Shown: positions 11,796 to 25,200, counted from the first letter of the stretch. The stretch: 45,557 nt of DNA from Lingula anatina (GCF_001039355.2 NW_019775447.1:1057180-1102736), one strand, 5' to 3'. Numbers and translations are program-made. The notes: generated by a model from the letters alone, not told the origin.

Positions 11796-13550
11796 GGTCA
11801 GCTGATGTGTACAACTATAAGAAAAATAAAGCAAAGGGTTGCAAAAGAAAACTACTGCTTCATACTGCCATCTCTTAGACTAGCATGATCCAGTTTCTAC
11901 TCCAGAGTCCACTGAGCTGAAACACATGACAGGGTCAAAGATTGGTCCAATGAAGTAATTTGCAAAACCTAGGCTATTCCTTAATAAAAACGTACACAAA
12001 TCTTAAGGCACTTACTAACTACTTGTACTTTTCGGTATCTTTCCAATGAATGGATCTTGCACGACAAATGTCTTGACTACTTCTTATAATGACAAAATAT
12101 ATAAGTCATTTGTACCATCCTCCACCCTACTGGTAATCTCTCCCCTGATCCGCCCCCTGCACTTGTAATTTCAGATATGTATGCAAATGTTTCCTTCACA
12201 GCATTCTTATCTCCACAACAGTAAACTAAACAGGGACAAAGCCTGATACCAACCCATTAGAGCCACATAAAGACACCACTGGGCACAAAGTCCATGTATT
12301 ACCTTTTAGGATGGTAAGGAACTGCTTGTGATATGTTTTTTTTTAAAGAAGCACAATATCGTCCATGTGTACATATACAGACTTAAGATAAAATATTTCT
12401 GGCAAATAAATCTGCAGCTAAATATGTATACCTTTACCATTTGAATGGCAATGATTATTATTATTTTTATTATTGCACAGAATTTTATCAAACTTTTAAA
12501 AGGAATTATCAATGATATGAATAAGTGAGCAGAACCTTATACAACAGTGCAGTCTACCTCCTTAAATTGATACAGCAAGTCAACTTATATCAAAATACTA
12601 GTAGTCATGCCTAATTTGACTGAGCACTACATGTCTTACAAACAATAAAGCAGCCATATGTCAAAATCTTCCCCATCTATCATTCTATGCCAGCTTCACC
12701 TATCACCATTTTCTCTGACAAGAACAAACATATACCAGGTACCAGATTATGGCAGACAATACCATGAATGAAAACAGGTTATCAATAGTCAGAGAGGATA
12801 TCATCAATACTGATAAAGTCTCATATGGTGTTATTTAAACTGCATTATTTATTAAATCAAGCCAATTGATAGTACTCTGAGGCAGAATAGTACTGTAGAT
12901 TTGGTCCACCTTGTAAATTGAATTTATATGTACTCAGTACACATGTACATGTACCTAAATCAACAGGGCTGCATGGTGATGCACTCTCATCTAAAATCTG
13001 TAGTAGTAACAGTAACATAATACCTTTTACATAAGGACACAAATGTTTTCAGCAAAACTAAGAAACAACTGGGGTATATTAAAGTGTGGTACTTTTATGT
13101 CGTTTTATGTGGTTTCTACAGTAGCTTCTCTGACAAATCGAGGAGACAGCCGAGCGTGTGGAGTAGAACTATTTCTGCGAGCACACCTTTTCATACTTCA
13201 ACTCCTTACAAATATATTATAATATATAAATGCTGTCGTGCATGCTGTCTATAATGGATAAAAAGCTACAAGTAGCTTTCACGCATATGGAACATGAACG
13301 ACCATTAATTTGTACGAATACATTACATGTATTTTTGAATCAATGACACTCATTCAAAATTGTGAAACAAAAACTCAGTTTCCAGGAGAGGTACATAAAA
13401 ATTCTAGCTAAGTACTTCAGAAATGGCCCATGAGAATTTTACTACTGAACCGGTTATTCTTTTGCATTCCGATATCACTTACCTAAAAATACAGCTCAAT
13501 AAGTTCAACAACCTGATGAATGGGGGGAGGGTCGGTCCACCATCTTGTTT
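11796..13550 (-). other. DAB2: Disabled 5' UTR: leader exon, intron and probable first exon
   Basis: Upstream of the Disabled ATG (11795) a splice acceptor TTATAG lies at 11815-11820, so the coding exon probably starts at 11814. The best upstream partner is a donor GTAAGT (rev. 13477-13482) that ends an exon at 13483. That exon would hold a short upstream ORF (ATG 13543 to TGA 13505, 12 codons) and a YY1-like CCACCATCTTG (13537-13547). The interval 11821-13476 would be one intron with no recognisable gene. The exon pairing is inferred, not proven. Confidence 0.45.
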
Positions 13551-13559
13551 ATACAAATG

Positions 13560-14342
13560 TCACATGACCTACTTTACAGCACCACTTTAACACAATGCAT
13601 CCCTCAGACACCTATCACAATGACTAATATAGACTATTCTATTTTGGAAATGTTGGATGCGCAAAAAATAAATAAGCTGTTATCATTATATCAGCACTGT
13701 TGAGACAAAAATCGGTGATCATGCCATCTGTTAATATATTTCCTAAAAAAACCGAGGCGTGTCTTCTTTGTGTGTGTGCATGTGTTTGTCGGGGAAGGAG
13801 AAATATATGGCGCGCGTTGTTTTTATGTGTGATTTAGCGTTGAACATGCTAATTAATAGAAAACCCGTTACTCACTGTTTTGCACAAGTAAAGCATAGAT
13901 TACATTTGCCATGAGATGTTGCTCGTATACTCTCATAAATCTCTTTTCGTGTGGCGTTTGTACAGAGGCCGGTAGTGGCCCTGTGATATCGAACTGTACG
14001 TAGGCCTTATCGTAGGCCTACGGATTCACGGTATCAGAATAGCCTCTACGATTTTGTCAATCTGTTGTTAGTCTCTTTCACTTCAACCTTTGATTTTTTA
14101 GAGGGATCAACAACAGTAAAGCTATTTTTAAGCTAGTGATTGCATGAATCTGAAGTGCGTTATCTTCACATGGGTCAATCGTAGGGGGCGGTACCGATAA
14201 CGTATCGATATTCAAGGAAGCCGCACGGAAGGCGTACGACAACTGCCCTGAGACTGAAACGGGCCCTTACGATTACTTTTCAATCGACAATGGATTTTCC
14301 TTAAGTGACCTCAAGGTCATGTTGTTGAAATTGAAAAAGTTA
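13560..14342. other. Intergenic spacer, no gene seen
   Basis: This unique spacer lies between the Disabled 5' end and the first duplicated block. It has a 12-bp perfect palindrome CGTAGGCCTACG near 14013 and scattered AT-rich tracts. No ORF with gene-like content was found. It could hold the start of the Disabled promoter. Confidence 0.4.
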
Positions 14343-15206
14343 GCACGGAAAATCGTATACTCACTTATTCAAAAAATTTAAAAAATTTATGAAAAGCAAA
14401 CAAGCGGAAGAATTGTTTGCCCAAGTGGAACTTAACTTAAATTAGTCAAGCAACTTAATAAATATAATCATTATTAGATTTGTCTGTTTTCACACAAAAA
14501 TCATTGACAGACTCGCAGCACCATCTCCTATTCTCCAATCGATCTAGTTTCTTTTTACCAAAGAAGAACGATGTGCAACTTGTCAGGAAGCTAGTATGAT
14601 ACCTAATGTTTCAGAAAATGTCTAGAATGTTCATTTTAATTAACTCGGTAAATAGCTTGGGTCTACTTTTGCGGTGTCGCCAGATTTTTAAAAATTGAAA
14701 AAAAAAACTTCGTTACGTCTTATGACGCAGGTCGTCATTTTTAGTTGTTTGATGTTATTGTAATATTTTAGCCATTAATAAAATATGCAATTCAGTTACA
14801 TCCATGATTAGATAGACGATATGGTACATGTAACAGGGCACAGTTACACGAAACACGGCAAAACTGCATTTTCTTAGAAAGTAATTTGCAAAACCTTCGT
14901 TACCAGGCATTATGAAAAAATATACTCATAGGGCTTAATCCCCTTTTAGCGCAGTCTAATTTTTGCTAGTATAAACAACGTGCAAATTATCCAAAAGGGT
15001 TCATTTTTAAAACTTTCGTTACTGAAAGAGCTGAAACATTTGCTACGAAAATTTTCACATACTAGCAATGCATGAATTTCAAATATTTTCCATGATTTGC
15101 CCAAAAGCTAGATTTATCACTTTCTGTCACCAGAGATTTAATAAAAGTAGTATCCGCGAAAATATCTTTAACTTCATTTTTCACTTTCTTTTTTTCTTCT
15201 TCAAAT

Positions 15207-15238
15207 CTAAGATCTAATAAACGGATATTAGATCTTAG
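15207..15238. mobile_element. 32-bp palindromic insertion with 7-bp target duplication
   Basis: Perfect 12-bp inverted arms CTAAGATCTAAT / ATTAGATCTTAG with loop AAACGGAT are flanked by TTCAAAT on both sides (15200-15206 and 15239-15245). The matching place in copy B (about 21768-21774) has TTCAAAT once and no insert. It therefore behaves like a very small insertion. The mobilising enzyme is unknown. Confidence 0.75.
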
Positions 15239-15737
15239 TTCAAATGAACCTACATGTTCATATATTGAGAATGAGTGATACAGTACGACTTCATTCAAGG
15301 CGCCCGGGGCAAATGTCTAAAAGGTTAACCCTCTTACGCCAAGCTTATTAACCCTAACCTGTTCGGATTTGTCACGTATCCTTGGTTACTAAACAAAAGG
15401 TCAATCAACTAAATATCTATTGCGCTACACAGTACATACTTACGTTTATTCTAACGATTTAATCTGAAAAGCACATTGTGAATTTGAATTATCTAATACA
15501 ATTCAGGGTCGATTTTGACATAAATAATTAATAAGTATCCATCCATCATCCTACTTCCAATATAGGTTGTTCGATCAATGAAAATGATGGGATTTCATTG
15601 GGTCGATTTGATCATTTCTACTGCCATTGTTTACAATTTCTATAATTACTGCCACAGATTAAATTATATACTTTTGCTAAAGCAGTGGCGATGTTAGAAG
15701 CATCGAGAGTTTTGCAGATCTAAAAAAAATCTTTCTA

Positions 15738-18679
15738 ATGGATTCACTACGCTTAGCCGTTATTGCCGTTTGTTTGGCAGGTAAGTAAAAGCAAGTGAGT
15801 GGAAAGGTCTACTTCATGACCAAAGACACTTTTTCATTATTTTTTATTTTACATTTGGTTTTGCTAATCCACCGCACAAGGGGCCAACGTTGCCCCTTTC
15901 GAATGGTTTTTGCGTGCTTGGACAAATAACACCTTTACTTCAGTCAAGTTGCGGGTGAAAGTTGATGGTTTCCGTGCAACCGTATCATAAAATATGAAAA
16001 CGCGGCCAAAATCCATTTGTTGTTATCTTTTCTTCCATCATGCACTTCATTTTTTGTTTTAGGAGATGCAACGATGTTTTAGAACATTTAGAATAGTAAA
16101 TCATATTTTGGATCATGTGTCAGTTGCCTCATTCCAGTTATTCATGGTACATGCTTGAGGGACTACTTAAAAGGCTTTCTGATGAGTTGTTTTTTATATT
16201 CATGTTTTAACGACATGCAATACTATGTAATTTTGTATTTTTATCTTAAAAAATGATTCATTAATAAATAATATCTTAGAAGGTTGGTGACACGTCACTC
16301 TGTCAAAATGGTTCAATCAACATTTTTGTCGATTATTTTAACAATTGGTATCCGATGTGATCCCATGTTTCTGATGTTTGTAATGATATTAATTATGATT
16401 TATGCAGTAATTATTACAACTCATACTGTACATTGTAAAGCTTTGGTTAAAATCTGCTAGTTGCTGGCTTTTCTACACTTCATATATTTCACCCATTTCA
16501 CCTAAGCACCGGTATATGTGATGCTCAAATTAACAATAATAATAATACTACATGTACTTTACTGGGCACTTAGTGTTTACAGACATTTTACAGGCCATTT
16601 CCTCACCCGTTTTAAAGCTCTCAGGCCATCATCACCATATAACTTTGCTACATCCTTCATGTGCTGAGTGCTTAGCTAGGAGGCATCGGGTACCGTTTTT
16701 TTTATGGTCTTTGGTATTACCCGGACATGGGAATACATGTCTTGTATTACGTTTATTGTTGAATTCCATACACGAGAATGTTCAAGCAACGTGTAGGGAT
16801 AGGCATAAAACTGCTTTCGTAGAACTGTCAATGACACGTCAGTTGTGGTTAAAACTTTTTTATGCAGATCAAATCTCTATCTGATGGTTTTTTTTCTGGT
16901 GTACAGTCTGTGTTCAAGTAGCTTCAACAACCTACTAGGAACAATTCTTCAAGAACTGTTGTAGAAACAGTTGGCGGAGCCGAATGTTTTACAGTCAACA
17001 ATACGCATGTTTTTCTCAAGATTCATTTTCCTAAAATATTTAATACAATGTGCTTTTCAATTGAAAGCCTGCAAGGTTTGCAACAAATGGAATTGTTTTT
17101 ATCGAGTTTATAGCCCATCGCTTATGTCTTCAGGTGTCGTAGTGGATGGTGCCGGGTACTCCCAGTATGCGAACCTCTCCGCCGTCTTTCACGAGGCCCC
17201 CATGAGCATCGGCGATTGTTTTGCAGAGTGTAACAAATTTACTCCTAAGGGAAACGAAGGATTTACTTGCACTAGTGCAAAGTATATCCCCAACGGCGGA
17301 TTGTGCCGGCTATTACTGGGTATGACTATTTTCTTACTGGTTGGGAAATCATTAGACTAATATAACTACATTAAGTAATATATTTGTATGCTCATAATTA
17401 AATCAAAGAACTGGACATTCACTCCGTCGTTGTTGTTGTTTTTTTTATCTACAAATTTTATATCAATAACAAATATTTTGTTTTTAAATTGTGGTAGACA
17501 AGGATGAGTGTACGAGCGGTTCTCATGACTGTGAAGAGACGTGCGTCAACACGTGGGGAGGTTACAAGTGTGAGTGTACTGGGGATAAGCTGCTCAGCTC
17601 GGATGGTAGAACGTGCCAGATACGTAAGTCTTTCTGCAGCTGGAAAAATGCAGCTCCTCTCATTCATCGGACCTACAGTCCTTACTGTCAATGTCGAATG
17701 CCAATGCCATCGCCATGGTATACTACATTATGCTGAATACTTTTTGATATGCATTAGTGTTGTCAGACGTGCAACCTAATCGATTTAAATCACGAGTTAT
17801 TTTTTAAAGTATACAATTAAGGACTGGCTAAAGTCGATATGTTGACCTGCAGATCCCAGAAAAGTTATTGTCCTTTAAGATAACAAAAATTGACACATAT
17901 TTTACGGATTTCCCTTTTTTAGCCGTTAAAAATAATCGGTGATGTTATCAGCCAGTTACCTTTTATATGTGGTGATGACTTCTGTCAATATTATATCAGA
18001 CCTCAGATTAACGAAAACAGATTTATATTCTGAGTTTATTTTATAACCATAAGTATTAACTACTAATGCTATGACCCCATTTCCAGAGATTAGATCGATC
18101 TACTTTAGATCGACCTAACTCCCTGGGGGTTCACGCTAAATAGCTGTCAGCCGAGCGGACACGAAAGTTAATTACCCTCTTACAGCTTGTAGTAGGCGGG
18201 ACGGACATTTAAGCCGGTTTATCTGACAGTAATCTAGCGAGACTCCCCGCGGGGATAGATCGATCTAAAAGCTCTGGGAATACAGCCATAGTTAATCGTT
18301 ATTCCTGTGATCGACTGAACAAAATGATTCTGTATCCAAATGCGATCCGTCAAACTGTAAATGACGAAATAGTTCAATAACTCCTTTCAACTCACTTTCA
18401 GCTTTCAACACGGCGACATTTACCAATCTTGGCGCCACAGGGAGAACTGGGCCCACTTCCATAGGTTCTCACTATGATGGCCAGGACCACGAGGGAATGG
18501 TGACCTTAATCAATGGTATCCAGTTTTTCACTATACCCATGACAGGCAACTACAGGATCGAAGTGAAAGGTAGGTGCCCTAAAGTGCTAGATTTCATGGG
18601 AAAATGGTTGTCTTCGTTTCAGCATCTTGAAAATAGGTGGTTTTGTTAGGGTCTGGCAAGATTTACTCCCTCCCCTTGT

Positions 18680-18724
<45 letters not shown>

Positions 18725-18941
18725 ATATGTACATAGCCTATCAATATCATAATCAGTTAATTTATGCTTGACAGCACCAAAAGTAAAATCAGTGATCGTT
18801 ATTTTAGGTGCCGCAGGAGGCTGTGACCAGAATCAAAATAACTGCCAACATCGTGCCCTAGGGGCCGTGGTCGCAGGGACATTTAGTTTAAATGCAGGTA
18901 AAACGCTCGGTCTGTGCTTCTGTATGTCCGCTCCTATGAGT

Positions 18942-19003
<62 letters not shown>

Positions 19004-19804
19004 GTTTGGGTATTTAGAGCTCAAAACTGCCGATATAAACTCGAAATAGCAGCAAATGGATTTAGCGGTTCCTTCCTATCTTACATGTGTTAAAAAAACG
19101 CAATTTCTGATAAATTGTGTGAATAAACAGTGATTAGAAAAGTATCAATACAAAATTGTAAATCTGCTTATGCTTCGTAATCCTTAGGTGACGAGTTGAA
19201 GATTTTAGTCGGACAGATGGGTCCTGTAAATACTTATTCTTCAACTGGTGGAGGCGGCGGTACGTTTGTAACGCGGGCTGATGACACTCCTTTAATTATT
19301 GCTGGCGGTGGAGGAGGTGTGGAAACCCCCAGTGCGGCATACGACACGTGCGGCGGGACCACGAGCACCACCGGCAACAACGGCTACGGCGGCTCGGCTT
19401 GGCCAGGCGGCTCCAATGGACAAGGAGCGTCCACAGCAGACAGCAGTAACTCTGGGGGCGGCGGAGGTGGCCTGTTAACCGACGGACGCAGCAGTTCCCA
19501 GTATGGAGGTAGCGGTACAGGGGGCGAGGGCGGGAAAGCTTTTGTTAATGGAGGAGTGGGAGGAAGATCTAAATATTATGGCTCAGCAAACTACAATGCA
19601 GATGGCGGGTTTGGTGGCGGCGGAGGGGCTTACGGCAATGGCGGAGGAGCAGGAGGAGGGGGAGGGTACTCTGGGGGAGCGAGTGGGGATAACAACAGCA
19701 ATTCCTGCGGGGGCGGAGGGGGCTCCTATAATTCGGGCTCGAACACCACTGGAACTAGCAAGGCTCATAACGGGCATGGATCTGTCACCATTACAAGGCA
19801 ATAA
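15738..19804 (+). CDS. Secreted EGF plus ALK-type glycine-rich domain protein, copy A
   Basis: Six exons: 15738-15780, 17134-17319, 17498-17623, 18402-18569, 18808-18897, 19188-19804 (TAA), giving 409 residues in one continuous frame. Residues 1-15 (MDSLRLAVIAVCLAG) look like a signal peptide. Residues of about 20-76 have four cysteines (DCFAEC...FTC...GGLCRL) resembling a PAN/apple module; this call is tentative. Residues 77-118 are a calcium-binding EGF (DKDECTSGSHDCEETC, NTWGGYKCEC, DGRTC). Residues from about 119 match the glycine-rich domain of ALK/LTK receptors: FTNLGATGRTGP, GNYRIEVKGAAGG, LKILVGQMG, PLIIAGGGGG, GGFGGGGGAYGNGGGAGG, ending HGSVTITRQ. There is no transmembrane helix or kinase, so it is probably secreted. 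The exon 2 donor is GTATGA here and GTAAGA in copy B. The function is unknown; binding of ALK-type ligands is only a possibility. Confidence 0.88.
18083..18277. mobile_element. Small inverted-repeat element (MITE-like), copy in block A
   Basis: The ends CCAGAGATTAGATCGATCT and AGATCGATCTAAAAGCTCTGG are imperfect inverted repeats about 195 bp apart, with an inner CCCCGCGGGG palindrome. The same element is at 24929-25123 in block B, so it predates the split of the two blocks. No clear target duplication was seen. It lies in the intron before exon 4. Confidence 0.45.
18681..18718. repeat. (CA)n microsatellite in an intron of gene A
   Basis: About 19 CA units. The equivalent tract in block B (25526-25552) is shorter, about 13 units. 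Confidence 0.9.
18942..19000. repeat. (CT)n(GT)n compound microsatellite in gene A
   Basis: A CT run followed directly by a GT run lies in the intron between exons 5 and 6. The block B version (25776-25840) has a longer CT part. Confidence 0.9.
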
Positions 19805-20366
19805 ACAGACAGTGTAAGGTTCCATTACATGTACTATATCAAAATGAGTCCTAAAGGCAAACTAAGGATTGCACTTACGAACGTGCGTATATTATTTGCA
19901 TAAAGCATTGATGCACATGTTTGGCCTATGTAAAAACAAGCTGAAGATTGGAATTACTAAAGATTTACGTTCGTAAATTATTCAAAGCATACATAAGCCA
20001 TCTGCGCTTGTTTGCTCCTTTTGTTGTATGACCATGGTGTTATTCTCTCTACTGTATGCTTGCAATATCGTTTTCAAAGAAAAGGACATCGATTTGCATT
20101 TGTACCTTTGCAAATAACTTTAGTCCATTAACTTATGTTATTAAATCGGTTGTTCTGACTTAACACAAGTAACAAAAATTTGTGTGTCCATACATCTATT
20201 CATGTTTAATCTGATCGATATTGAGTCCATTGTCACGTCGATGGATATAATCAATTTTATTAATTAGATCAGTGGCATACAGATATCACTAAATAAAATA
20301 AACGGAGCAATGCAGTAATCAGCTTTGTCTTTTTTTTCTGTTCTTAACTAAGACGAACCAGACATT

Positions 20367-20370
<4 letters not shown>

Positions 20371-20404
<34 letters not shown>
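20371..20404. repeat. (AT)n microsatellite downstream of gene A
   Basis: A pure AT run followed by a T tract. Block B has only AATAATAACG and a T tract at the matching place (about 27220-27238). Confidence 0.85.
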
Positions 20405-20412
<8 letters not shown>

Positions 20413-20541
20413 GAGCGGAGAAGGGCGCACTATAGAAAGTCCGTCTTAAAGTCTACATCATAGTGTACATGCAACCAGGATATTTGTGCCACTTGTGGTA
20501 CTCATGAAGAAGCTGACTTAAGGCAACTTAAGGCTGGTGAT

Positions 20542-20872
20542 AGGGTTAAATACGCTTAAAATCATGTTTTTGAGTTTTTTTGTGTGTTTATATTAATCAA
20601 AAAAGTATCTAATGTTGCATGTAATAATTTTTATGAATTTGCATCGCAAAATGTGTCTTTTGATGAGTTTTTCAACCGGCACGCGCCCCAGTCAGGCTGA
20701 CAACTAAGCCACGCCTCTGTTACTAAGGGCCGTTGCCATGAGGGGGTCGGAGCACAGTTAATGAGTTATAAGCCGATTACGTGTGCGGTAATAGGACATA
20801 AGTCTTACATCAGCTTAGCAGTGAAGAAGTCTAGCTAGTACACTATGGGGAAGAGATAAGTTCGTGTTAACA
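20542..20872. other. Unmatched sequence between blocks A and B, ending at a single N
   Basis: About 330 bp that matches neither block nor the sequence following block B. No gene is seen. It ends at an undetermined base (20873) that sits 5 bp before the start of block B. It may be an insertion in one haplotype or the real spacer of a tandem array. Confidence 0.6.
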
Positions 20873-22266
20873 NTTTCGCACGGAAAATCGTATACTCACT
20901 TATTCAAAAATTTTTAAAAAATTATGAAAAGCAAACAAGCGGAAGAATTGTTTGCCCAAGTGGAACTTAACTTTAATTAGTCAAGCAACTTAATAAATAT
21001 AATCATTATTAGATTTATCTGTTTTCACACAAAAATCAGACAGACAGACAGACTCGCAGCACCATCTCCTATTCTCCAATCGATCTAGTTTCTTTTTACC
21101 AAAGAAGAACGATGTGCAACTTGTCAGGAAGCTAGTATGATACCTAATGTTTCAGAAAATGTCTAGAATGTTCATTTTAATTAACTCGGTAAATAGCTTG
21201 GGTCTACTTTTGCGGTGTCGCCAGATTTTTAAAAATCGAAAAAAAAACTTCGTTACGACTTATGACGCAGGTCGTCATTTTTAGTTGTTTGATGTTATTG
21301 TAATATTTTAGCCATTAATAAAATATTCAATTCAGTTACATCCATGATTAGATAGACGATATAGTACAGTTACACGAAACACGGCAAAACTGCATTTTCT
21401 TAGAAAGTAATTTGCAAAACCTTCGTTACCAGGCATTATGAAAAAATATACTTGAGGTTGAGGACAAAATTTGTCAATAAAATAAACGTGCATCTCATAG
21501 GGCTTAATCCCCTTTTAGCGCAGTCTAATTTTTGCTAGTATAAACAACATGCAAATTATCCAAAAGGGTTATCATTTTTAAAACTTTCGTTACTGAAAGA
21601 ACTGAAACATTTGCTACGAAAATTTTCACATACTAGCAATGCATTTCAAAAATTTTCCATGATTTGCACAAAAGCTAGATTTATCACTTTCTGTCACCAG
21701 AGATGTAATAAAAGTAGTATCCGCGAAAATATCTTTAACTTCATTTTTCACTTTCTTTTTTTTTTTTCTTCAAATGAACCTACATGTTCATATATTGAGA
21801 ATGAGTGATACAGTACGACTTCAGTCCAGGCGCCCGGGGCAAATGTCTAAAAGGTTAACCCTCTTACGCCAAGCTTATTAACCCTAACCTGTTCGGATTT
21901 GTCACGTATCCTTGGTTACTAAACAAAAGGTCAATCAACTGAATATCTATTGCGCTACACAGTACATGCTCACGTTTATTCTAACGATTTAATCTGAAAA
22001 GCACATTGTGAATTTGAATAATCTAATACAATTCAGGGTCGATTTTGACATAAATAATTAATAAGTATCCATCCATCATCCTACTTCCAATATAGGTTGT
22101 TCGATCAATGAAAATGATGGGATTTCATTGGGTCGATTTGATCATTTCTACTGCCATTGTTTACAATTTCTATAATTACTGCCACAGATTAAATTATATA
22201 CTTTTGCTAAAGCAGTGGCGATGTTAGAAGCATTGAGAGTTTTGCAGATCTGAAAAAATCTTTCTA

Positions 22267-25200
22267 ATGGATTCACTACGCTTGGCCGTTATTGCCGTTT
22301 GTTTGGCAGGTAAGTAAGAGCAAGTGAGTGGAAAGGTCTACTTCATGACCAAAGACACTTTTTCGTTATTTTTTATTTTACATTTGGTTTTGCTAATCCA
22401 CCGCACAATTTTTGGTTTTTGCGTGCTTGGACAAATAACACCTTTACTTCAGTCAAGTTGCGGGTGAAAGTTGATGGTTTCCGTGCAACCGTATCATAAA
22501 ATATGAAAACGCGGCCAAAATCCATTTGTTGTTATCTTTTCTTCCATCATGCACTTCATTTTTTGTTTTTGGAGATGCAACGATGTTTTAGAACATTCAG
22601 AATAGTAAATCATATTTTGGATCATGTGTCAGTTGCCTCATTCCAGTTATTCATGGTACATGCTTGAGGGACTACTTAAAAGGCTTTCTGATGAGTTATT
22701 TTTTATATTCATGTTTTAACGACATGCAATACTATGTAATTTTGTATTTTTATCTTAAAAAATGATTCATTAATAAATAATATCTTAGAAGGTTGGTGAC
22801 ACGTCACTCTGTCAAAATGGTTCAATCAACATTTTTGTCGATTATTTTAACAATTGGTATCCGATGTGATCCCATGTTTCTGATGTTTGTAATGATATTA
22901 ATTATGATTTATGCAGTAATTATTACAACTCATACTGTACATTGTAAAGCTTTGGTTAAAATCTGCTAGTTGCTGGCTTTTCTACACTTCATATATTTCA
23001 CCCATTTCACCCAAGCACCGGTATATGTGATGCTCAAATTAACAATAATAATAATACTACATGTACTTTACTGGGCACTTAGTGTTTACAGACATTTTAC
23101 AGGCCATTTCCTCACCCGTTTTAAAGCTCTCAGGCCATCATCACCATATAACTTTGCTACATCCTTCATGTGCTGAGTGCTTAGCTAGGAGGCATCGGGT
23201 ACCGTTTTTTTATGGTCTTTGGTATTACCCGGACATGGGAATACATGTCTTGTATTACGTTTATTGTTGAATTCCATACACGAGAATGTTCAAGCAACGT
23301 GTAGGGATAGGCATAAAACTGCTTTCGTAGAACTGTCAGTAGAAGTGGGCAACTTTGGCTTACTCGATTTTTGGATTTCTGAGTACCTTATAGCTTACAA
23401 TAGAGTGTGTCAACAATGAAGACAGCATTTCTTTTGTATTTTTGGGCAACTTCGACTTACAATAGAGTGTGTCAACAATGAAGACAGCATTTCTTTTGTA
23501 TTTTTGGGCAACTTCGACTTACAATAGAGTGTGTCAANGTTGCCCAAAAATACAAAAGAAATGCTGTCTTCATTGTTGACACACTCTATTGTAAGCTATA
23601 AGGTACTCAGAAATCCAAAAATCGAGTAAGCCAAAGTTGCCCACTTCTACTACTGTCAATGACACGTCAGTTGTGGTTAAAACTTTTTATGCAGATCAAA
23701 TCTCTATCTGATGGTTTTTTTTCTGGTGTACAGTCTGTGTTCAAGCACCCTGAGCTTCAGAGATAACTTGGTTTGCAACAAATGGAATTGTTTTTATCGA
23801 GTTTATAGCCCATCGCTTATGTCTTCAGGTGTCGTAGTGGATGGTGCCGGGTACTCCCAGTATGCTAACCTCTCCGCAGTGTTTCACGAGGCCCCCATGA
23901 GCATCGGAGAATGTTTTGCAGAGTGTAACAAATTTACTCCTAAGGGAAACGAAGGATTTACTTGCACTTCTGCAAAGTATATCCCCAACGGCGGATTGTG
24001 TCGGTTATTACTGGGTAAGACTATTTTCTTACTGGTTGGGAAATCATTAGACTAATATACCTACATTATGTAATATATTTGTATGCTCATAATTAAATCA
24101 AAGAACTGGACGTTTTTTATCTACAAAATTTATATCAATAACAAATATTTATTTTTAAAATTATGGCAGACAAGGATGAGTGTACGAGCGGTTCTCATGA
24201 CTGTGAAGAGACGTGCATCAACACGTGGGGCGGTTACAAGTGTGAGTGTACTGGGGATAAGCTGCTCAGCTCGGATGGTAGAACGTGCCAGATACGTAAG
24301 TCTTTCTGCAGCTGGAAAAATGCAGCTCCTCTTATTCATCGGACCTACTGTCCTTACTGTCAATGTCGAACGCCAATGCCATCGCCATGGTAAACTACAT
24401 TATGCTGAATACTTTTTGATATGCATTAGTGTTGTCAGACGTGCAACCTGATCGATTTAAATCACGAGTTATTTTTTAAAGTATACAATTAAGGACTGGC
24501 TAAAGTCGATATGTTGACCTGCAGATCCCAGAAAAGTGATTGTCCTTTAAGATAACAAAAATTGACACATATTTTACGGATTTCCCTTTTTTAGCCGTTA
24601 AAAATAATCGGTGATGTTATCAGCCAGTTACCTTTTATATTTGGTGATGACTTCTGTCAATATTATATCAGACCTCAGATTAACGAAAACAGATTTATAT
24701 TCTGAGTTTATTTTATAACCATAAGTATTCAGGGGCGGATCTAGAGATATTTTCTGAGAGTCTTCCCAATTATCTCTGTTGATCCATCCTCTATTTTTGA
24801 CCGTCTTCCAACAGAAAAAATTAGATACCCGTCAATGTAAACTTGAAAATCTGACCGTCTTCCGGAAGACCCAGAAGACGGCCTAAATCCGCCCCTGAGT
24901 ATTAACTACTAATGCTATGACCCCATTTCCAGAGATTAGATCGATCTACTTTAGATCGACCTAACTCCCTGGGGGTTCACGCTAAATAGCTGTCAGCCGA
25001 GCGGACACGAAAGTTAATTACCCTCTTACAGCTTGTAGTAGGCGGGACGGACATTTAAGCCGGTTTATCTGACAGTAATCTAGTGAGACTCCCCGCGGGG
25101 ATAGATCGATCTAAAAGGTCTGGGAACACAGCCATAGTTAATCGTTATTCCTGTGATCGACTGAACAAAATGATTCTGTATCCAAATGCGATCCGTCAAA

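Larger units (their letters stand above)
14343..20541 (+). repeat. Duplicated block, copy A
   Basis: The block runs from GCACGGAAAATCG (14343) to GAAGCTGACTTAAGGCAACT (ending about 20541). It matches 20878-27360 almost base for base, including introns, 1.4 kb of upstream and about 0.7 kb of downstream sequence. It contains secreted glycine-rich protein gene A. Differences from copy B are single-base changes, microsatellite lengths and discrete insertions: a 32-bp palindrome present only here, and two transposon-like insertions present only in B. Copy A is thus the empty-site form for both of those elements. Confidence 0.93.

Noticed and set aside
16552-16884. 110-residue ORF in the first intron of gene A, also present in block B
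   Set aside because: The B copy (23061-23270) is frameshifted by a one-base change in a T run and then breaks off early. No family resemblance and no splice support, so it is intron sequence kept by duplication.
19583-19825. Antisense ORF over the glycine-rich exon (and its twin at 26427-26669)
   Set aside because: It is a mirror of GC-rich glycine codons on the other strand, which removes stops. No start context or domain.
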